From Methanobacterium bryantii (GTDB taxonomy: Archaea > Methanobacteriota > Methanobacteria > Methanobacteriales > Methanobacteriaceae): a stretch of 64,000 nt of DNA. A program made the translations under genes and the position numbers. Under the pieces are notes generated by a model. That model was not told where the DNA came from, searched no databases, and saw nothing but the letters and a program-made list of their open reading frames with translations. The stretch covers positions 186,001-250,000 of the forward strand of contig NZ_LMVM01000012.1 in NCBI RefSeq assembly GCF_002287175.1. Direction: 5' to 3'. Below, piece after piece: positions 16,163 to 25,654 of the stretch (position 1 is its first letter; every line of letters starts with the position of its first letter).

Positions 16163-17701
16163 TCAAATATGCGTGGTAACACAGTGTTCCTCATGTTTGG
16201 TCGGTTTTATTGGTATTAACAGGGAGGAAATTAAGCCTATAATTAGCATTAAGGTTACCACATTAAATGCATCTTTCATAGCGTTTGCTTTTTGATGATC
16301 TTCAGTCACTCCTGTCTCTTTTATAGTAGGTATATTCGCAGCATTTACTTTCTCAAACCATCCGTGATTATTAGTTCCATAGGAATCACTTGCAGGTAAA
16401 TCGTACATGGATCCGCCTCCTAAAGTACCAAAACTTCCAAGTATTAATATCACTCCCAGAACAGCGGTTCCAAGTGAAGAGCCAAGGTTAATGCCGGTGT
16501 TTAAAATTCCAGAGGCGTCAGGCTGTTGGTCTTGCCTGGCAGCTGCAAAGATTATATTTGCTGAATGTGGGAAAACAATTCCCATTCCTATTCCAAGGAA
16601 CAGCACGCCTGGAATCATGTCCATAACAGTTGTGAAAGGACTGAAAATAAGGCTCAAATATATGCTTCCAGCTAGAGATGCTAAAAAACCAATAGATAGG
16701 ATATAACGCGGCTGCATCCTCGTTGAAACTTTTCCTGCTGTAAACGACATTGTGAAAATGCCTATGCTCATGGGTATCAGGGTTAAACCAGTTACAAGGG
16801 GGTTAGTTCCTATAACTCCCTGTAAAAACACTGGAATAATGAAAGTTACCCCTCCAATTGTGAAATTCATGATCATTCGAGATATATTTCCTAAGGTGAA
16901 AGAATGATCTTTAAAGAGGGTGATGTCAAGTAAAGGCATTTTATTTCCTTCAATCCTTCTTTTCTGGGTGAAATAGAATATAATCAAGAGAATTATTCCA
17001 ATTATAATGGATAAAATGGCAGTGTTCCAGCTTGAAGGGCTGTTAAGCAGCAGTACACCTACAACAAGTAGAAATATCCCCACTGAAGAATTTACTGCCC
17101 CCAAAACATCTATTTCGCGCCATTTTATAACGGGTGGGAATACATCGATCTCTTTTGAAAACAGGAGTATTGCAATGATTATAACCAGTTCAAGTGCAAA
17201 AGCGTAACGCCAGGAGTAGTAAGTTGTTAAAAATCCGCCTATAATTGGTCCGATAGTCCCTGCTCCTGAAGCCATGGAACTTATTATTCCCAGTGCGAAG
17301 GCTCTTTTTTCTCCTCCGTAAGTTCCGGAGATTATGGAAGTAGTGGCAGGCATCATAAGTGCAGCCCCTACTCCTTCAAGTATGGACCATCCGAGCAGAA
17401 GCATGGTGCTGTTTATACTTAGAGCAGCGACTATTGTGCCTGCTCCATAGATAGAGGCACCCATAAGGAATGTTTTTTTCCTTCCAAAAACTTCCTGTAG
17501 TTTACCTCCAAAAAGCATTAATGAAGCCATAACCAGGGAATAAATTGCAATTATGGCTTGAATAGTCTGAATAGTAGTACCCAAATCCTTTATTAAAGTA
17601 TAGATTGCCACATTCAAAAATGTTTTGTCTATAACTATGGTAAAAACAGATAGGGTAACAATTATAAGTGTTAACCATCCATTTTTTGATTTTTCAGCCA
17701 C
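16163..17701 (-). CDS. MFS transporter of the 14-helix DHA2 drug-export type
   Basis: 512 residues with about 14 predicted transmembrane helices. The first helices carry TIVIDKTFLNVAIYTLIKDL and the loop LFGGKLQEVFGRKKTFLMGA, the major facilitator signature (G.L.D..GRK). Motif C appears as GSGAGTIGPIIGGFL-like MASGAGTIGPIIGG in helix 5, typical of exporters. Substrate is probably a drug or lipophilic compound. It starts at GTG 17701 behind GGAGGG with 8-base spacing. Divergent from the acyltransferase-like gene at 18070. Confidence 0.9.
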   Translation of the reverse strand: MAEKSKNGWLTLIIVTLSVFTIVIDKTFLNVAIYTLIKDLGTTIQTIQAIIAIYSLVMASLMLFGGKLQEVFGRKKTFLMGASIYGAGTIVAALSINSTMLLLGWSILEGVGAALMMPATTSIISGTYGGEKRAFALGIISSMASGAGTIGPIIGGFLTTYYSWRYAFALELVIIIAILLFSKEIDVFPPVIKWREIDVLGAVNSSVGIFLLVVGVLLLNSPSSWNTAILSIIIGIILLIIFYFTQKRRIEGNKMPLLDITLFKDHSFTLGNISRMIMNFTIGGVTFIIPVFLQGVIGTNPLVTGLTLIPMSIGIFTMSFTAGKVSTRMQPRYILSIGFLASLAGSIYLSLIFSPFTTVMDMIPGVLFLGIGMGIVFPHSANIIFAAARQDQQPDASGILNTGINLGSSLGTAVLGVILILGSFGTLGGGSMYDLPASDSYGTNNHGWFEKVNAANIPTIKETGVTEDHQKANAMKDAFNVVTLMLIIGLISSLLIPIKPTKHEEHCVTTHI

Positions 17702-18069
17702 TATAAATGCCCTCCACGGATTTAAGTAATGATTAAAGTTAAAATATTAAACAAATCAAATAGCGCATCTTCATGTCCTTACTATTTTTGTTTTTCATTT
17801 GATTAATTTTTATACATTAAAAAAGGGAATATATGTCTAAATAGTTTTAAAAAGATACATTTCTATTTTTAGATTATTTAAAGGGATATGCTGGTTAAAA
17901 ATATTTTAATATCAAAAAAATAATAGTTTAAATAAAGTATTTATAAATTTAAATATTATTAAAGCGTAAACTATTTTTTTAAATAAACTTAAATTTGTTT
18001 TAAAATAAATCAATATTTAACTGAATTTTAAGTCAATGATATAGATTTCTATGTTTAAAGGGTATTTAA
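17702..18069. other. Divergent AT-rich intergenic stretch
   Basis: These 368 bases separate two divergent genes and consist of nearly pure A/T runs (for example 17929-18020). They presumably hold both promoters; no distinct palindrome or reading frame stands out. Confidence 0.4.
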
Positions 18070-18849
18070 ATGAACTCCAATCTAAATAAGCGTTTTTGGG
18101 AAGTTGACTCCCTGCGTGGACTTGCTATATTAATGATGGTAGTGTTCCATTTTATATTTGACCTGAACTATTTTGGAATTTACAGTTTCAACATGTACTC
18201 TGGATTTTTATGGTGGTTTGCGCGTGTAACTGCATCTATATTCATCTTCTTGGTGGGAGTATCTTTAAGTCTTAGTTATGCAAGGACAACCATTTCAAGC
18301 AACTGTACAACTGAAAAAGAGCTTTTTTTGAAGTATTTAAAGAGGGGGCTTAAAATATTCTTTTACGGGCTTTTAATTACCGCTGCTACCTACATTTTTA
18401 TTGGAGACGGATTCATAGTGTTCGGAATTCTTCACTTTATAGGGGTAGCTATCATTCTGGAATATGTATTTCTAAGACGTAAATATCTCAACTTATTTTC
18501 AGGTATAGCATTTATCGCTGCCGGAATTCTCTTAATGAGTTTTAGATTTGATTTTTATGGCCTACTATGGCTTGGATTCATTCCAAATAACTTTTACACT
18601 GTAGACTATTTCCCACTGCTGCCGTGGTTAGGAATAGTTTCATTTGGAATATTTCTTGGAAACACCCTCTATGAAAAATATGTGAGGCAGTTTGAACTGC
18701 CTGATCTGTCAAATAATCTGGTTGTGAAGGTTTCAAGCTTTTTAGGGAAGCATTCACTGCTTATTTATTTAATTCACCAGCCGATAATAATTATACTGCT
18801 GCTTCTTTTTGGCTTTATAGATCTCAGTTATTTTTTTCCTACTCTTTAA
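18070..18849 (+). CDS. DUF1624 (heparan-alpha-glucosaminide N-acetyltransferase-like) membrane protein
   Basis: 259 residues with about seven to eight transmembrane helices. The start RFWEVDSLRGLAILMMVVFH and the motif FIFLVGVSLSLSYAR are hallmarks of the DUF1624/HGSNAT group of membrane acyltransferases, which are thought to move acetyl groups across the membrane onto sugars. LPWLGIVSFGIFLG and KHSLLIYLIHQPIII complete the pattern. In this archaeon it might modify a cell-wall or exopolymer glycan, but that is inference. Weak GGG precedes ATG 18070. Confidence 0.82.
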   Translation: MNSNLNKRFWEVDSLRGLAILMMVVFHFIFDLNYFGIYSFNMYSGFLWWFARVTASIFIFLVGVSLSLSYARTTISSNCTTEKELFLKYLKRGLKIFFYGLLITAATYIFIGDGFIVFGILHFIGVAIILEYVFLRRKYLNLFSGIAFIAAGILLMSFRFDFYGLLWLGFIPNNFYTVDYFPLLPWLGIVSFGIFLGNTLYEKYVRQFELPDLSNNLVVKVSSFLGKHSLLIYLIHQPIIIILLLLFGFIDLSYFFPTL

Positions 18850-18926
18850 TGCGCATAATGGTTCTAAGTCCATTTACTCAGTATGTTTAGATCGTTTAAT
18901 AATAGGTAGACTCTATAAGTGGATAA

Positions 18927-19919
18927 TCAGGTTTTTGCTGTTGCAGGACTGCTGGTTGGGATAGATGATTTTCTATAGCTCTGAAGTGTTATTTTGCCAA
19001 TATACTTTTTGGAGGGAATTTTTGGTAATGTACTGGCATATATTTTACGGCTTCCAAAGAAGATATTGTCTGGTTTTCCTCTATACCTTTTAATTAATTT
19101 TCCACCGTCGTAGGATGCCCATACTTTAACTTCAGTTGAATTGGAGACATTGACTCTATAGGTGATTACATTACGCCTGTTAACTCCATATCTGTCAGTA
19201 CCTGCAAGATATATTGCAGATGCTACGGAAACAGATTTTTTAGGGATAATGCCATGTCTGTAATATGTAGGGCTGTTAGGAACAACTACATATTCTCCCT
19301 CTTTCATTTTAAAGAGTTTGGTTTTTGAGCGTCCATAATTGTAGGTGACCATGCTGACATTACCTGAAGGGTCCTTAATAAGGAAATGTCCGAGCCCTTC
19401 TTTCCTTAGCAGCGCATAAGCACTGTTTATATCAGCTTTTTTAATACGTCCTCTTACTGAAGCCCGTCCAGCAATGCTTTCCAGCTTTTTGGTTATCCAG
19501 ACAATGTCGGGACCACCAGTTGAAACTATCCATCCATTCTGGGTTATAATAGTGTGAAAAAAGTATCCATTGGTTGTTTTATATTCTTTAACTGCTTCTT
19601 TTCCATACCACTTTGTTTTTATGATGTGGAGATTTGCGGCGTAGGTGGAATCTCTTCTATATGAGAATACGTCTACTCCCTTTTTAACATGAACCAAAAC
19701 AGAACAACACCCGCTATTTGTTTTGATAGTTTTGGAAACTTTTTTAATCCCTGTAGAATTAACACTGGTAAAATTAGTTTCACTTGTAAAGTGGTTATTG
19801 TAGGTTGTATGGTTATCTAAATTAAATGAGTCATTATTGTCTGCTGCTGCAGCAGTTCCGATTAAAAATAAAAAGGATGCAAATAGAACAGTTATAAAAA
19901 TTATTTCTTGCAATTTCAA
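18927..19919 (-). CDS. Secreted protein of unknown function
   Basis: About 330 residues: a signal peptide ending near TAAAAD, an Asn/Thr/Ser-rich linker, then a globular domain (about 70-325) rich in basic and aromatic residues (SGCCSVLVHVKKG, KEYKTTNGYFFHTIITQNGW, STGGPDIVWITKKLE). No membrane anchor is seen. A GTG at 19937 is in frame, but GGGGGT at 19930-19935 favours TTG 19919, which gives a clean signal peptide. I do not recognise a catalytic motif; the paired cysteines CC are unusual. Two GAATGATTACA copies lie upstream. Confidence 0.65.
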   Translation of the reverse strand: MKLQEIIFITVLFASFLFLIGTAAAADNNDSFNLDNHTTYNNHFTSETNFTSVNSTGIKKVSKTIKTNSGCCSVLVHVKKGVDVFSYRRDSTYAANLHIIKTKWYGKEAVKEYKTTNGYFFHTIITQNGWIVSTGGPDIVWITKKLESIAGRASVRGRIKKADINSAYALLRKEGLGHFLIKDPSGNVSMVTYNYGRSKTKLFKMKEGEYVVVPNSPTYYRHGIIPKKSVSVASAIYLAGTDRYGVNRRNVITYRVNVSNSTEVKVWASYDGGKLIKRYRGKPDNIFFGSRKIYASTLPKIPSKKYIGKITLQSYRKSSIPTSSPATAKT

Positions 19920-19937
19920 AATTTTCGTTACCCCCAC

Positions 19938-20309
19938 GTAATTTTGAATGATTACATTTTATAATATGTTAAAACTTCGTAATAAATACATATGTTTTGT
20001 ATAGGAATGATTACAGCTTGTGTTAGATTATGCATGGATTTTTAGTAATTTTATTGCATTTAAAACGTTATTTTTGATATATATTCCGTTTAAATTATTT
20101 AAAATAAAAATTAAATGTCAAATCAAATATTTTATGCATATACGTGCATCATATTTCCATTTAAATTATTTAAAAATAACAAATTCTTTGAAATGTAAAT
20201 TATATGGACTTTTGATTTTCTTTTAGATTTTTCAATAGTTTATACAGTTACTTTACATTTAAAAAGGAATAATCACAATAAATATAACGAATATTTAATT
20301 GGTGTAAAA
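19938..20309. promoter_or_regulatory. Divergent intergenic stretch with repeated GAATGATTACA
   Basis: GAATGATTACA occurs twice in direct orientation, at 19946-19956 and 20005-20015. The core TGATTACA is also in the control region before 13000 (12960-12967) and, on the minus strand, just before the gene starting at 46888 (46903-46910). All three genes encode secreted proteins. The rest of this AT-rich stretch shows no gene; the frame at 20020-20226 is AT-driven and has no ribosome binding site. Confidence 0.35.
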
Positions 20310-20870
20310 ATGCCTTATTTAGTCTGTGATAAATGTAATGCATATTATAAACTCCAAAAAGGTGAATCTATCCGTGATTTTCCTTATTGTGCGTGTGGAA
20401 ATAAACTTAAATACTACGAATATATTGGGGATTATACTCAAAGGCCAGAAGATTCAGATATTAAATCCAAAAAGGGGATAATGAATTTATGGACAGGTCA
20501 AAGTACTGGAATTAAATTAGCATCGATTTTAGTAATTATTTTGGGTATTTTGATAGTTACAGGGGTTTCAGGAGTATTCAACAATGATAATGCCAATAAA
20601 CCTACTTTACTTGTATTGTATGCTCCATGGTGCTCTTCATGTGATAAATACGAAGAAACTCTTTCAGATCCAGATGTTAAGAAAAAAATTGATGAAAATT
20701 ATAACTTCCATAAAGTAAATATAGATTGGAATTCGGATATTGTAAAAAAATATGCTGAAAATGGGCAGTTACTGGTTCCAACAACCATAATACTGGATAA
20801 AGATGGAAATATTGTAAAAAGATATGAAGGTTACATGGATCCTGATCAGTTATTGGGAGTACTGTCATAA
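20310..20870 (+). CDS. Zinc-ribbon membrane protein with an extracytoplasmic thioredoxin domain
   Basis: 186 residues in three parts. Residues 6-38 form a zinc ribbon (CDKCNAYYKLQKGES, then CACGNKL). A transmembrane helix follows at about 69-90, with lysines on its N-terminal side, so the ribbon should be cytosolic. Residues 97-186 are a thioredoxin fold facing outward with active site WCSSC (C108, C111) and cis-Pro in LLVPTTII. It probably reduces or oxidises exported protein thiols; the partner is unknown. GGTG precedes the ATG. The same ribbon pattern appears in the two paralogues at 31146-33799. Confidence 0.85.
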   Translation: MPYLVCDKCNAYYKLQKGESIRDFPYCACGNKLKYYEYIGDYTQRPEDSDIKSKKGIMNLWTGQSTGIKLASILVIILGILIVTGVSGVFNNDNANKPTLLVLYAPWCSSCDKYEETLSDPDVKKKIDENYNFHKVNIDWNSDIVKKYAENGQLLVPTTIILDKDGNIVKRYEGYMDPDQLLGVLS

Positions 20871-20888
20871 TCTTCATATTATGGTGCT

Positions 20889-20909
20889 GTGAAAATCATA
20901 GATTTTCAC
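20889..20909 (+). terminator. 9-bp hairpin after the thioredoxin-like gene
   Basis: GTGAAAATC (20889-20897), loop ATA, GATTTTCAC (20901-20909) form a perfect stem 18 bases after the stop codon, with a T-run at about 20923-20928. The preceding TGGTGCTGT (20882-20890) recurs at 31040-31048 before another hairpin. Confidence 0.6.
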
Positions 20910-21030
20910 GTGCTTAACATATGATTTTTTATGATTTAATTTTTATACTTGGCAATCAATATCTATTATTAAATTGAAAATAATTAGATATCATAGTGAT
21001 TATTTTATTATTAAACAGTAAGGTGTGGCC

Positions 21031-22401
21031 ATGAGTCTTTTAGATAAAGAACGTTCAATTAAAAATCATGAAATAACAGCTTTAGAGAATGTAGAAAGCT
21101 TTTTAAAAACAATAAAGAAGAAAAATAACAGCATAAACGCTTTTTTAGAAATAAAAGAAGATGAAGCGATCCAGGCAGCGGAAAAAATCGATTCTAAAAT
21201 TGAAAAAGGTGCTGAAGTAGGAAAACTTGCAGGGCTTGCTGTTGGGATAAAAAGCAACATCAACATTGAAGATTTTAAGATCACAGCAGCTTCAAAAACC
21301 CTTGAAAACTACATTGGAAGCTACAATGCCACTGTTGTAAACCGAATAAAAGAACAGGACGGTATAATTCTTGGTGTAACTAACATGGACGAGTTTGCAG
21401 CGGGGAGTTCCACTGAAACATCCTATTTTGGATACACTGAAAACCCTGCCGTGCCTGGAAGGATACCTGGAGGTTCAAGTGGGGGAAGTGCAGCTGCAGT
21501 TGCAGCGGAAATGTGTGATCTCTCTTTAGGATCTGATACTGGTGGATCAATAAGAAATCCTGCATCTCACTGTGGAGTTATGGGATTTAAACCAACTTAC
21601 GGTGTGGTCTCAAGGCAGGGGTTACTTGACCTTGCAATGAGTCTTGACCAGATAGGGCCTTTTGCTCAGGACGCTGGTGGAATTGCTTTAATGCTCGATA
21701 CCATTGCAGGATACGACCCAATTGAATGCACAAGCCTGAAAGATACTCCTGATTTTGGAGGTATAACTGAAAAGTCACAGGATGCCCTAAAAGGAATGAA
21801 GGTGGGTGTAGTAAAAGAGTTCTTTGATGTTTCTGATGACAAGATAGTCAATATAATTGAAGAGCGGATCGATAAAATGACAGAGGCAGGGGCCGAAGTA
21901 GTGGAATTAAGCTTTGACTATATCGATTTATGTCTACCTACCTACTACCTCATAAACTATGTTGAATTTTTCTCTGCAACAAGAAAATACGACGGCCGAA
22001 AATATGGTTACAGAATTGAAGATGTATGTGGAGATGAAGTTTTAAGGAGAATTCACATAGGTTCATACATCAGCCAGAAAGAATACAGCGGGAAATACTA
22101 CAAAAAAGCACTACAGGCAAGATCATTAATTAGAAGAGAAATAACCAAGCTTCTTGGCGGTGTAGATGTCATAGTCGGTCCAACAGTTCCAAAACTACCT
22201 CACAAACTTGGTGAATCACTGGATACAATGGAAATGTATGCTTACGATGTCCTGACAGTTATAGCAAACCTTGCAGGAATTCCCGCAGCAAGTATGAAGG
22301 CTGGAGAAGTTGATGGAATACCAGTTGGACTTCAGATTCAGGGAAAACCATTAGATGATGCTAAAATTATCCATGCAATGGCGGGACTTGAACAGATTTA
22401 A
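21031..22401 (+). CDS. gatA: Glu-tRNA(Gln)/Asp-tRNA(Asn) amidotransferase subunit A
   Basis: 456 residues, the normal length of GatA, which releases ammonia from glutamine to amidate mischarged Glu-tRNA(Gln) or Asp-tRNA(Asn) with GatB and GatC. The amidase triad is visible: Lys in LAVGIKSNIN, cis-Ser in PGGSSGGSAA, Ser nucleophile in SDTGGSIRNPA. A GTG at 21025 is in frame, but AGGTG at 21021-21025 spaces correctly for ATG 21031. gatB and gatC are not in the window, as is common in methanogens. The next gene begins about 30 bases downstream and is probably co-transcribed. Confidence 0.95.
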   Translation: MSLLDKERSIKNHEITALENVESFLKTIKKKNNSINAFLEIKEDEAIQAAEKIDSKIEKGAEVGKLAGLAVGIKSNINIEDFKITAASKTLENYIGSYNATVVNRIKEQDGIILGVTNMDEFAAGSSTETSYFGYTENPAVPGRIPGGSSGGSAAAVAAEMCDLSLGSDTGGSIRNPASHCGVMGFKPTYGVVSRQGLLDLAMSLDQIGPFAQDAGGIALMLDTIAGYDPIECTSLKDTPDFGGITEKSQDALKGMKVGVVKEFFDVSDDKIVNIIEERIDKMTEAGAEVVELSFDYIDLCLPTYYLINYVEFFSATRKYDGRKYGYRIEDVCGDEVLRRIHIGSYISQKEYSGKYYKKALQARSLIRREITKLLGGVDVIVGPTVPKLPHKLGESLDTMEMYAYDVLTVIANLAGIPAASMKAGEVDGIPVGLQIQGKPLDDAKIIHAMAGLEQI

Positions 22402-22431
22402 CCAAATTTTTTATTTTTCAGCGTGGAAACA

Positions 22432-23934
22432 ATGAAAAAAATAGGTCTCCTGTATGTAAAAGGTGCGCTGCCCCTTTTTGAGAATTTCGGTGAACTACCA
22501 ACCCATATAATAAAAGAAAATGGTATGGTAAACGGTCAAAAAGCCAGTGATGTACTTGACGGGCTTATAATACCTGGTGGGAGCATAATTGAATCACAGA
22601 GTGTTGGAGAAGATCTCAAAAAGGAAATCATGAAAATGAATCATGATGGAAAATTTATTTTGGGGATGTGCTCTGGATTCCAGCTGCTTGCAAATAAAAC
22701 GGATATAGGCAGACGTTCTCCGTGCCCTATTGAAAGGGAAGGTCTTGGAATTCTGGATGTGTCGTTCCGCCCTATGATTGGTACAGACCGAGTTGAAGCT
22801 GAAATTCTTGATGATTCATTTTTGACTAAAGGTATGGATGGAAAGACTGTTACAGGTTTTCACTGCCATACTTACGGGTTAATTGAAGGAAATGCTGCCC
22901 CTCTTTTTTTAAGCACAGTTAAAAGGACAGATTATCAAAATAATCCTCGTAAAATATTATCTGGAGCTAGAAATGATGAGGGAAATGTTACTGGTACGAT
23001 GGTTCATGGGTGCCTCGATGAGAATCCTGCACTTGTAGATAATATCCTTGAATTTGTAGGTGCAACTGAAAAAGATATTTTGGAGATTAAAGAGAAGAAT
23101 ACGGAGCTTTCAAAGAAAATTAGAAGCGAAATAGGTATAGATACGAATATTTCTGCCAAATCATTGAATTCTCCAGTAAATCCCTCTAATATGGAGCTTC
23201 CTAAGGTCTTGATGATGGTAGGCACTGGTTCAGATTCTGGAAAAACATTCTTGACAACAGGAATCGTGGGGACTTTACGAAAAAGAGGTTATCGAGTTTG
23301 TGTATTAAAAGTAGGGCCTGATATAAGGGATTTAGTGCCTTCACTTTACTTGAATAAAGAAAATATGGAAAAATTCTCATCTGTTCAAATAGGCGGACTT
23401 GGATGGATGGACTTAGAAAATGTCCTTAAGGACCTGAAAAATCAAAATTATGACCTTGTTTTAATTGAAGGAGTTATGAGTGCATTTACAGGTCTGTTAA
23501 ATGAAAAAACTCCATTTTCATCGGCTGAAATTGCAAAGGCGGCTAATATTCCAGTTATTGTGGTTTCATCATGCAGTAAAGGTGGAATTGAAACTGCAGC
23601 GGTGGATATAGTTGGTCATATAGGCATAATGGATAAAATTGGAGTTAAAACAAGCGGCGTAATTTTAAACCGGGTTTACGATAAATCTATTTCAAAGGTT
23701 GCGTCGTCTTATATAACTAAAATGACAGGTAAGAGTGTTATAGCCGAAGTTCCGAAGGTAAAAATGACAGAAAGGGGCAATATTCCTGAAGTAGAAATTA
23801 AATTGGAAGAGTTCTGTTTAAATGCTATGAAAACAGTTGAAGAACATTTAAATATGGATCAAATCTTCAAAATGGCTGAAATTCCTGAATTCAGCGGTTA
23901 TTTGTCCTATAAAGAAATAGTTTCTAAATTTTAA
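22432..23934 (+). CDS. CobB/CobQ-like protein with glutaminase domain first
   Basis: About 500 residues. The N-terminal half (about 1-210) is a class I glutamine amidotransferase of the CobB/CobQ type: nucleophile Cys in GMCSGFQLL, and GTMVHGCLDEN near the His. The C-terminal half (about 255-500) is a dethiobiotin synthetase-like P-loop domain: GTGSDSGKTFLTTGI, VLKVGPDIRD, LIEGVMSAF. In CbiA/CobB, CobQ and CfbB the P-loop domain comes first, so the order here is reversed. It likely amidates a tetrapyrrole or another carboxylate with glutamine and ATP; the substrate is not readable. ATG 22432 is preferred over the in-frame GTG 22423. Confidence 0.75.
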   Translation: MKKIGLLYVKGALPLFENFGELPTHIIKENGMVNGQKASDVLDGLIIPGGSIIESQSVGEDLKKEIMKMNHDGKFILGMCSGFQLLANKTDIGRRSPCPIEREGLGILDVSFRPMIGTDRVEAEILDDSFLTKGMDGKTVTGFHCHTYGLIEGNAAPLFLSTVKRTDYQNNPRKILSGARNDEGNVTGTMVHGCLDENPALVDNILEFVGATEKDILEIKEKNTELSKKIRSEIGIDTNISAKSLNSPVNPSNMELPKVLMMVGTGSDSGKTFLTTGIVGTLRKRGYRVCVLKVGPDIRDLVPSLYLNKENMEKFSSVQIGGLGWMDLENVLKDLKNQNYDLVLIEGVMSAFTGLLNEKTPFSSAEIAKAANIPVIVVSSCSKGGIETAAVDIVGHIGIMDKIGVKTSGVILNRVYDKSISKVASSYITKMTGKSVIAEVPKVKMTERGNIPEVEIKLEEFCLNAMKTVEEHLNMDQIFKMAEIPEFSGYLSYKEIVSKF

Positions 23935-23959
23935 AAAATATAAAAAAATAGGTTTCAGA

Positions 23960-24484
23960 TTAATCTGTTGAATTTTCATCTATATTTTGTATTTTTTCCA
24001 TTAACTCCTTATTCTGGTTAATCAGTGATTCTATCTCTGAACTGTTGCTGTTTATCTCACTTTTAGTCGAATTAATTTTCTGATTCGTTGTTTCATATAC
24101 TGCTTCTAAGTTGTTTATTTCTTTTTTTAGATTGTTGTTCTTTTTAATCAGCGATTCTATCTGAGTACTGTTGTTATTTATTTGATTTACTGAGTTAATA
24201 TACTGTGTTTTAATTTCATTTTTCATTGAATTTTTTATTTCTGTTCTGGGGTCTCTGTTTCGTGGAGTGTGTTCTTTATTCAGGTCATCATATATTTTTT
24301 CTATACCCTTTTGGAGGTCTTCATTTTGGGTAAATAGTGAATGTATTTTTTTAAATCCAGTTATGATGGTGCTGTCGTTTTGGTTTGATGTTTGTGGATG
24401 TTTTGTTTGCAGCTGTTCATGATTTATACTGGTTGAATTAGCAGCAAATACTGGTAAAGTACCAACCAATATAAATAAACACAT
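23960..24484 (-). CDS. Secreted coiled-coil protein
   Basis: At least 174 residues: a signal peptide ending near PVFAAN, a polar linker, and a long coiled coil (about 95-170) with regular heptads and Asn-rich spacers (KKNNNLKKEINNLE, NQKINSTKSEINSN). No anchor is visible. ATG 24484 would cut into the basic part of the signal peptide, and the frame is open further upstream through (K)KDKNIIKKIAL. A perfect GGAGGTGAT lies at 24518-24526, but no ATG, GTG or TTG follows it in frame, so the true start may be a rare codon or damaged. Probably a surface-associated structural protein. Confidence 0.6.
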   Translation of the reverse strand: MCLFILVGTLPVFAANSTSINHEQLQTKHPQTSNQNDSTIITGFKKIHSLFTQNEDLQKGIEKIYDDLNKEHTPRNRDPRTEIKNSMKNEIKTQYINSVNQINNNSTQIESLIKKNNNLKKEINNLEAVYETTNQKINSTKSEINSNSSEIESLINQNKELMEKIQNIDENSTD

Positions 24485-24526
24485 TAATGCAATTTTTTTT
24501 ATAATATTCTTATCTTTATCACCTCC

Positions 24527-24863
24527 TTGTTTTGATCTAACTTCATTTTAATCTAAGGCGCTTTAAAAATAAATATTTATTTCCGATTTACACCCAAATT
24601 TTTACCAAATAAACCCCTAAATAGAACCAAATCAAAAAATAGGCCATGATTAATAATGTAAATTTAAAATAAATTGGATAATAGGATTTAAAAGGTGATA
24701 GAGGCTTAAAATAAGTATAATACTCTGCCATTTTGAATGGAATTTTAAAAATTAAGGGATATTTACATTAATGTGGTATTTTTATCTGATTTTAGTAAAA
24801 TAGAATTTAATAATTTAAAAATGAAAAATCGTTAAAGGCATATGCCTTCAAAAATCAACTGAC
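24527..24863. other. Intergenic stretch, nothing recognised
   Basis: These roughly 340 bases lie between the 3' end of ribB and the 5' side of the coiled-coil gene, both on the minus strand. They are AT-rich and show no supported reading frame or strong hairpin. A minus-strand promoter for the coiled-coil gene is expected near 24550-24600. Confidence 0.35.
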
Positions 24864-25547
24864 CTATTCTTGGTTTTCTTTAAACTCGTGGTATGCTTTT
24901 ATGACTTCATCACCGCTTAAAAAGATGAGTTCTTTCTCTTCAGCATATTTTGCGACTTTATCAGTGGTCATGGAGCCACCAGTTTCGTCGTCCATCATTT
25001 CACAGCATACAGCTACAGGAGTAGTCCCTGCCATTTCTGCAAGAGCTATACTCATTTCAGTGTGTCCTTGCCTTTTAAGCACGTGTCCTTCAGTAGCTCT
25101 AAGTAATGTAACGTGTCCTGGGGCTCTGAAATTTTTCCCGAAACTATCGTATTCTTCATTTTTACATAGAAGGGCTAATTCTTTTATGGTACATGCCCTG
25201 TCACTGTCTGTTATGCCTGTGAATGTTTTCCGGTGGTTTACTGTTATGGAAAAAGCTGATTTTTCATCGTATGGTATGTCATTTGGTGATAATTCGCCGA
25301 GTACAGGATATTTTTCAGTTGCTGCATCCATTATGTCTGTCATAAATGGAATTCCAAGTTTATCTGAAACTTCTGCTGAAAGGGGGACACAAACAAGACC
25401 TCCTGCCTCGTTCCTGATGGTTGTCATGTGTTCAGTGGTCATGTGTTCAGCGGCAATGATCATATCGGTTTCCCTTTCCCTGTTATCATTGTCAAATATT
25501 AAGACGATTTTTCCGTCTTTAAATGCTTTAATTGCGTCTTCTATCAT
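24864..25547 (-). CDS. ribB: 3,4-dihydroxy-2-butanone 4-phosphate synthase
   Basis: 227 residues, single-domain form. RibB converts ribulose 5-phosphate to the four-carbon unit of riboflavin. The acidic loop DNDNRERETDMIIAAEHMT, the TDSDRACTI segment (GITDSDRA) and the C-terminal GHTEMSIALAEMAG agree with the family, including the conserved Asp/Glu metal ligands and the catalytic His of GHTE. GGAGTT precedes ATG 25547. It lies 107 bases downstream of ribK in the same direction, so the two flavin genes may be co-expressed; they supply FMN/FAD and perhaps the F420 chromophore pathway. Confidence 0.95.
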   Translation of the reverse strand: MIEDAIKAFKDGKIVLIFDNDNRERETDMIIAAEHMTTEHMTTIRNEAGGLVCVPLSAEVSDKLGIPFMTDIMDAATEKYPVLGELSPNDIPYDEKSAFSITVNHRKTFTGITDSDRACTIKELALLCKNEEYDSFGKNFRAPGHVTLLRATEGHVLKRQGHTEMSIALAEMAGTTPVAVCCEMMDDETGGSMTTDKVAKYAEEKELIFLSGDEVIKAYHEFKENQE

Positions 25548-25654
25548 GTGGTAACTCCTTTTTTTAATTATTTTATAAATTTAATAAGTCGATATAGAAT
25601 ACATCATATATCTTATACTTAATAGTTTGGGTGAACTAAAACATAAATTAAAAA

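Noticed and set aside
20020..20226. A 68-codon plus-strand frame upstream of the thioredoxin-like gene
   Set aside because: It lies in very AT-rich DNA, has no ribosome binding site and no sensible protein pattern.
24901..25554. A 217-codon frame on the plus strand opposite ribB
   Set aside because: It is an exact antisense shadow of ribB, which has clear family motifs, and it has no ribosome binding site or recognisable domain.
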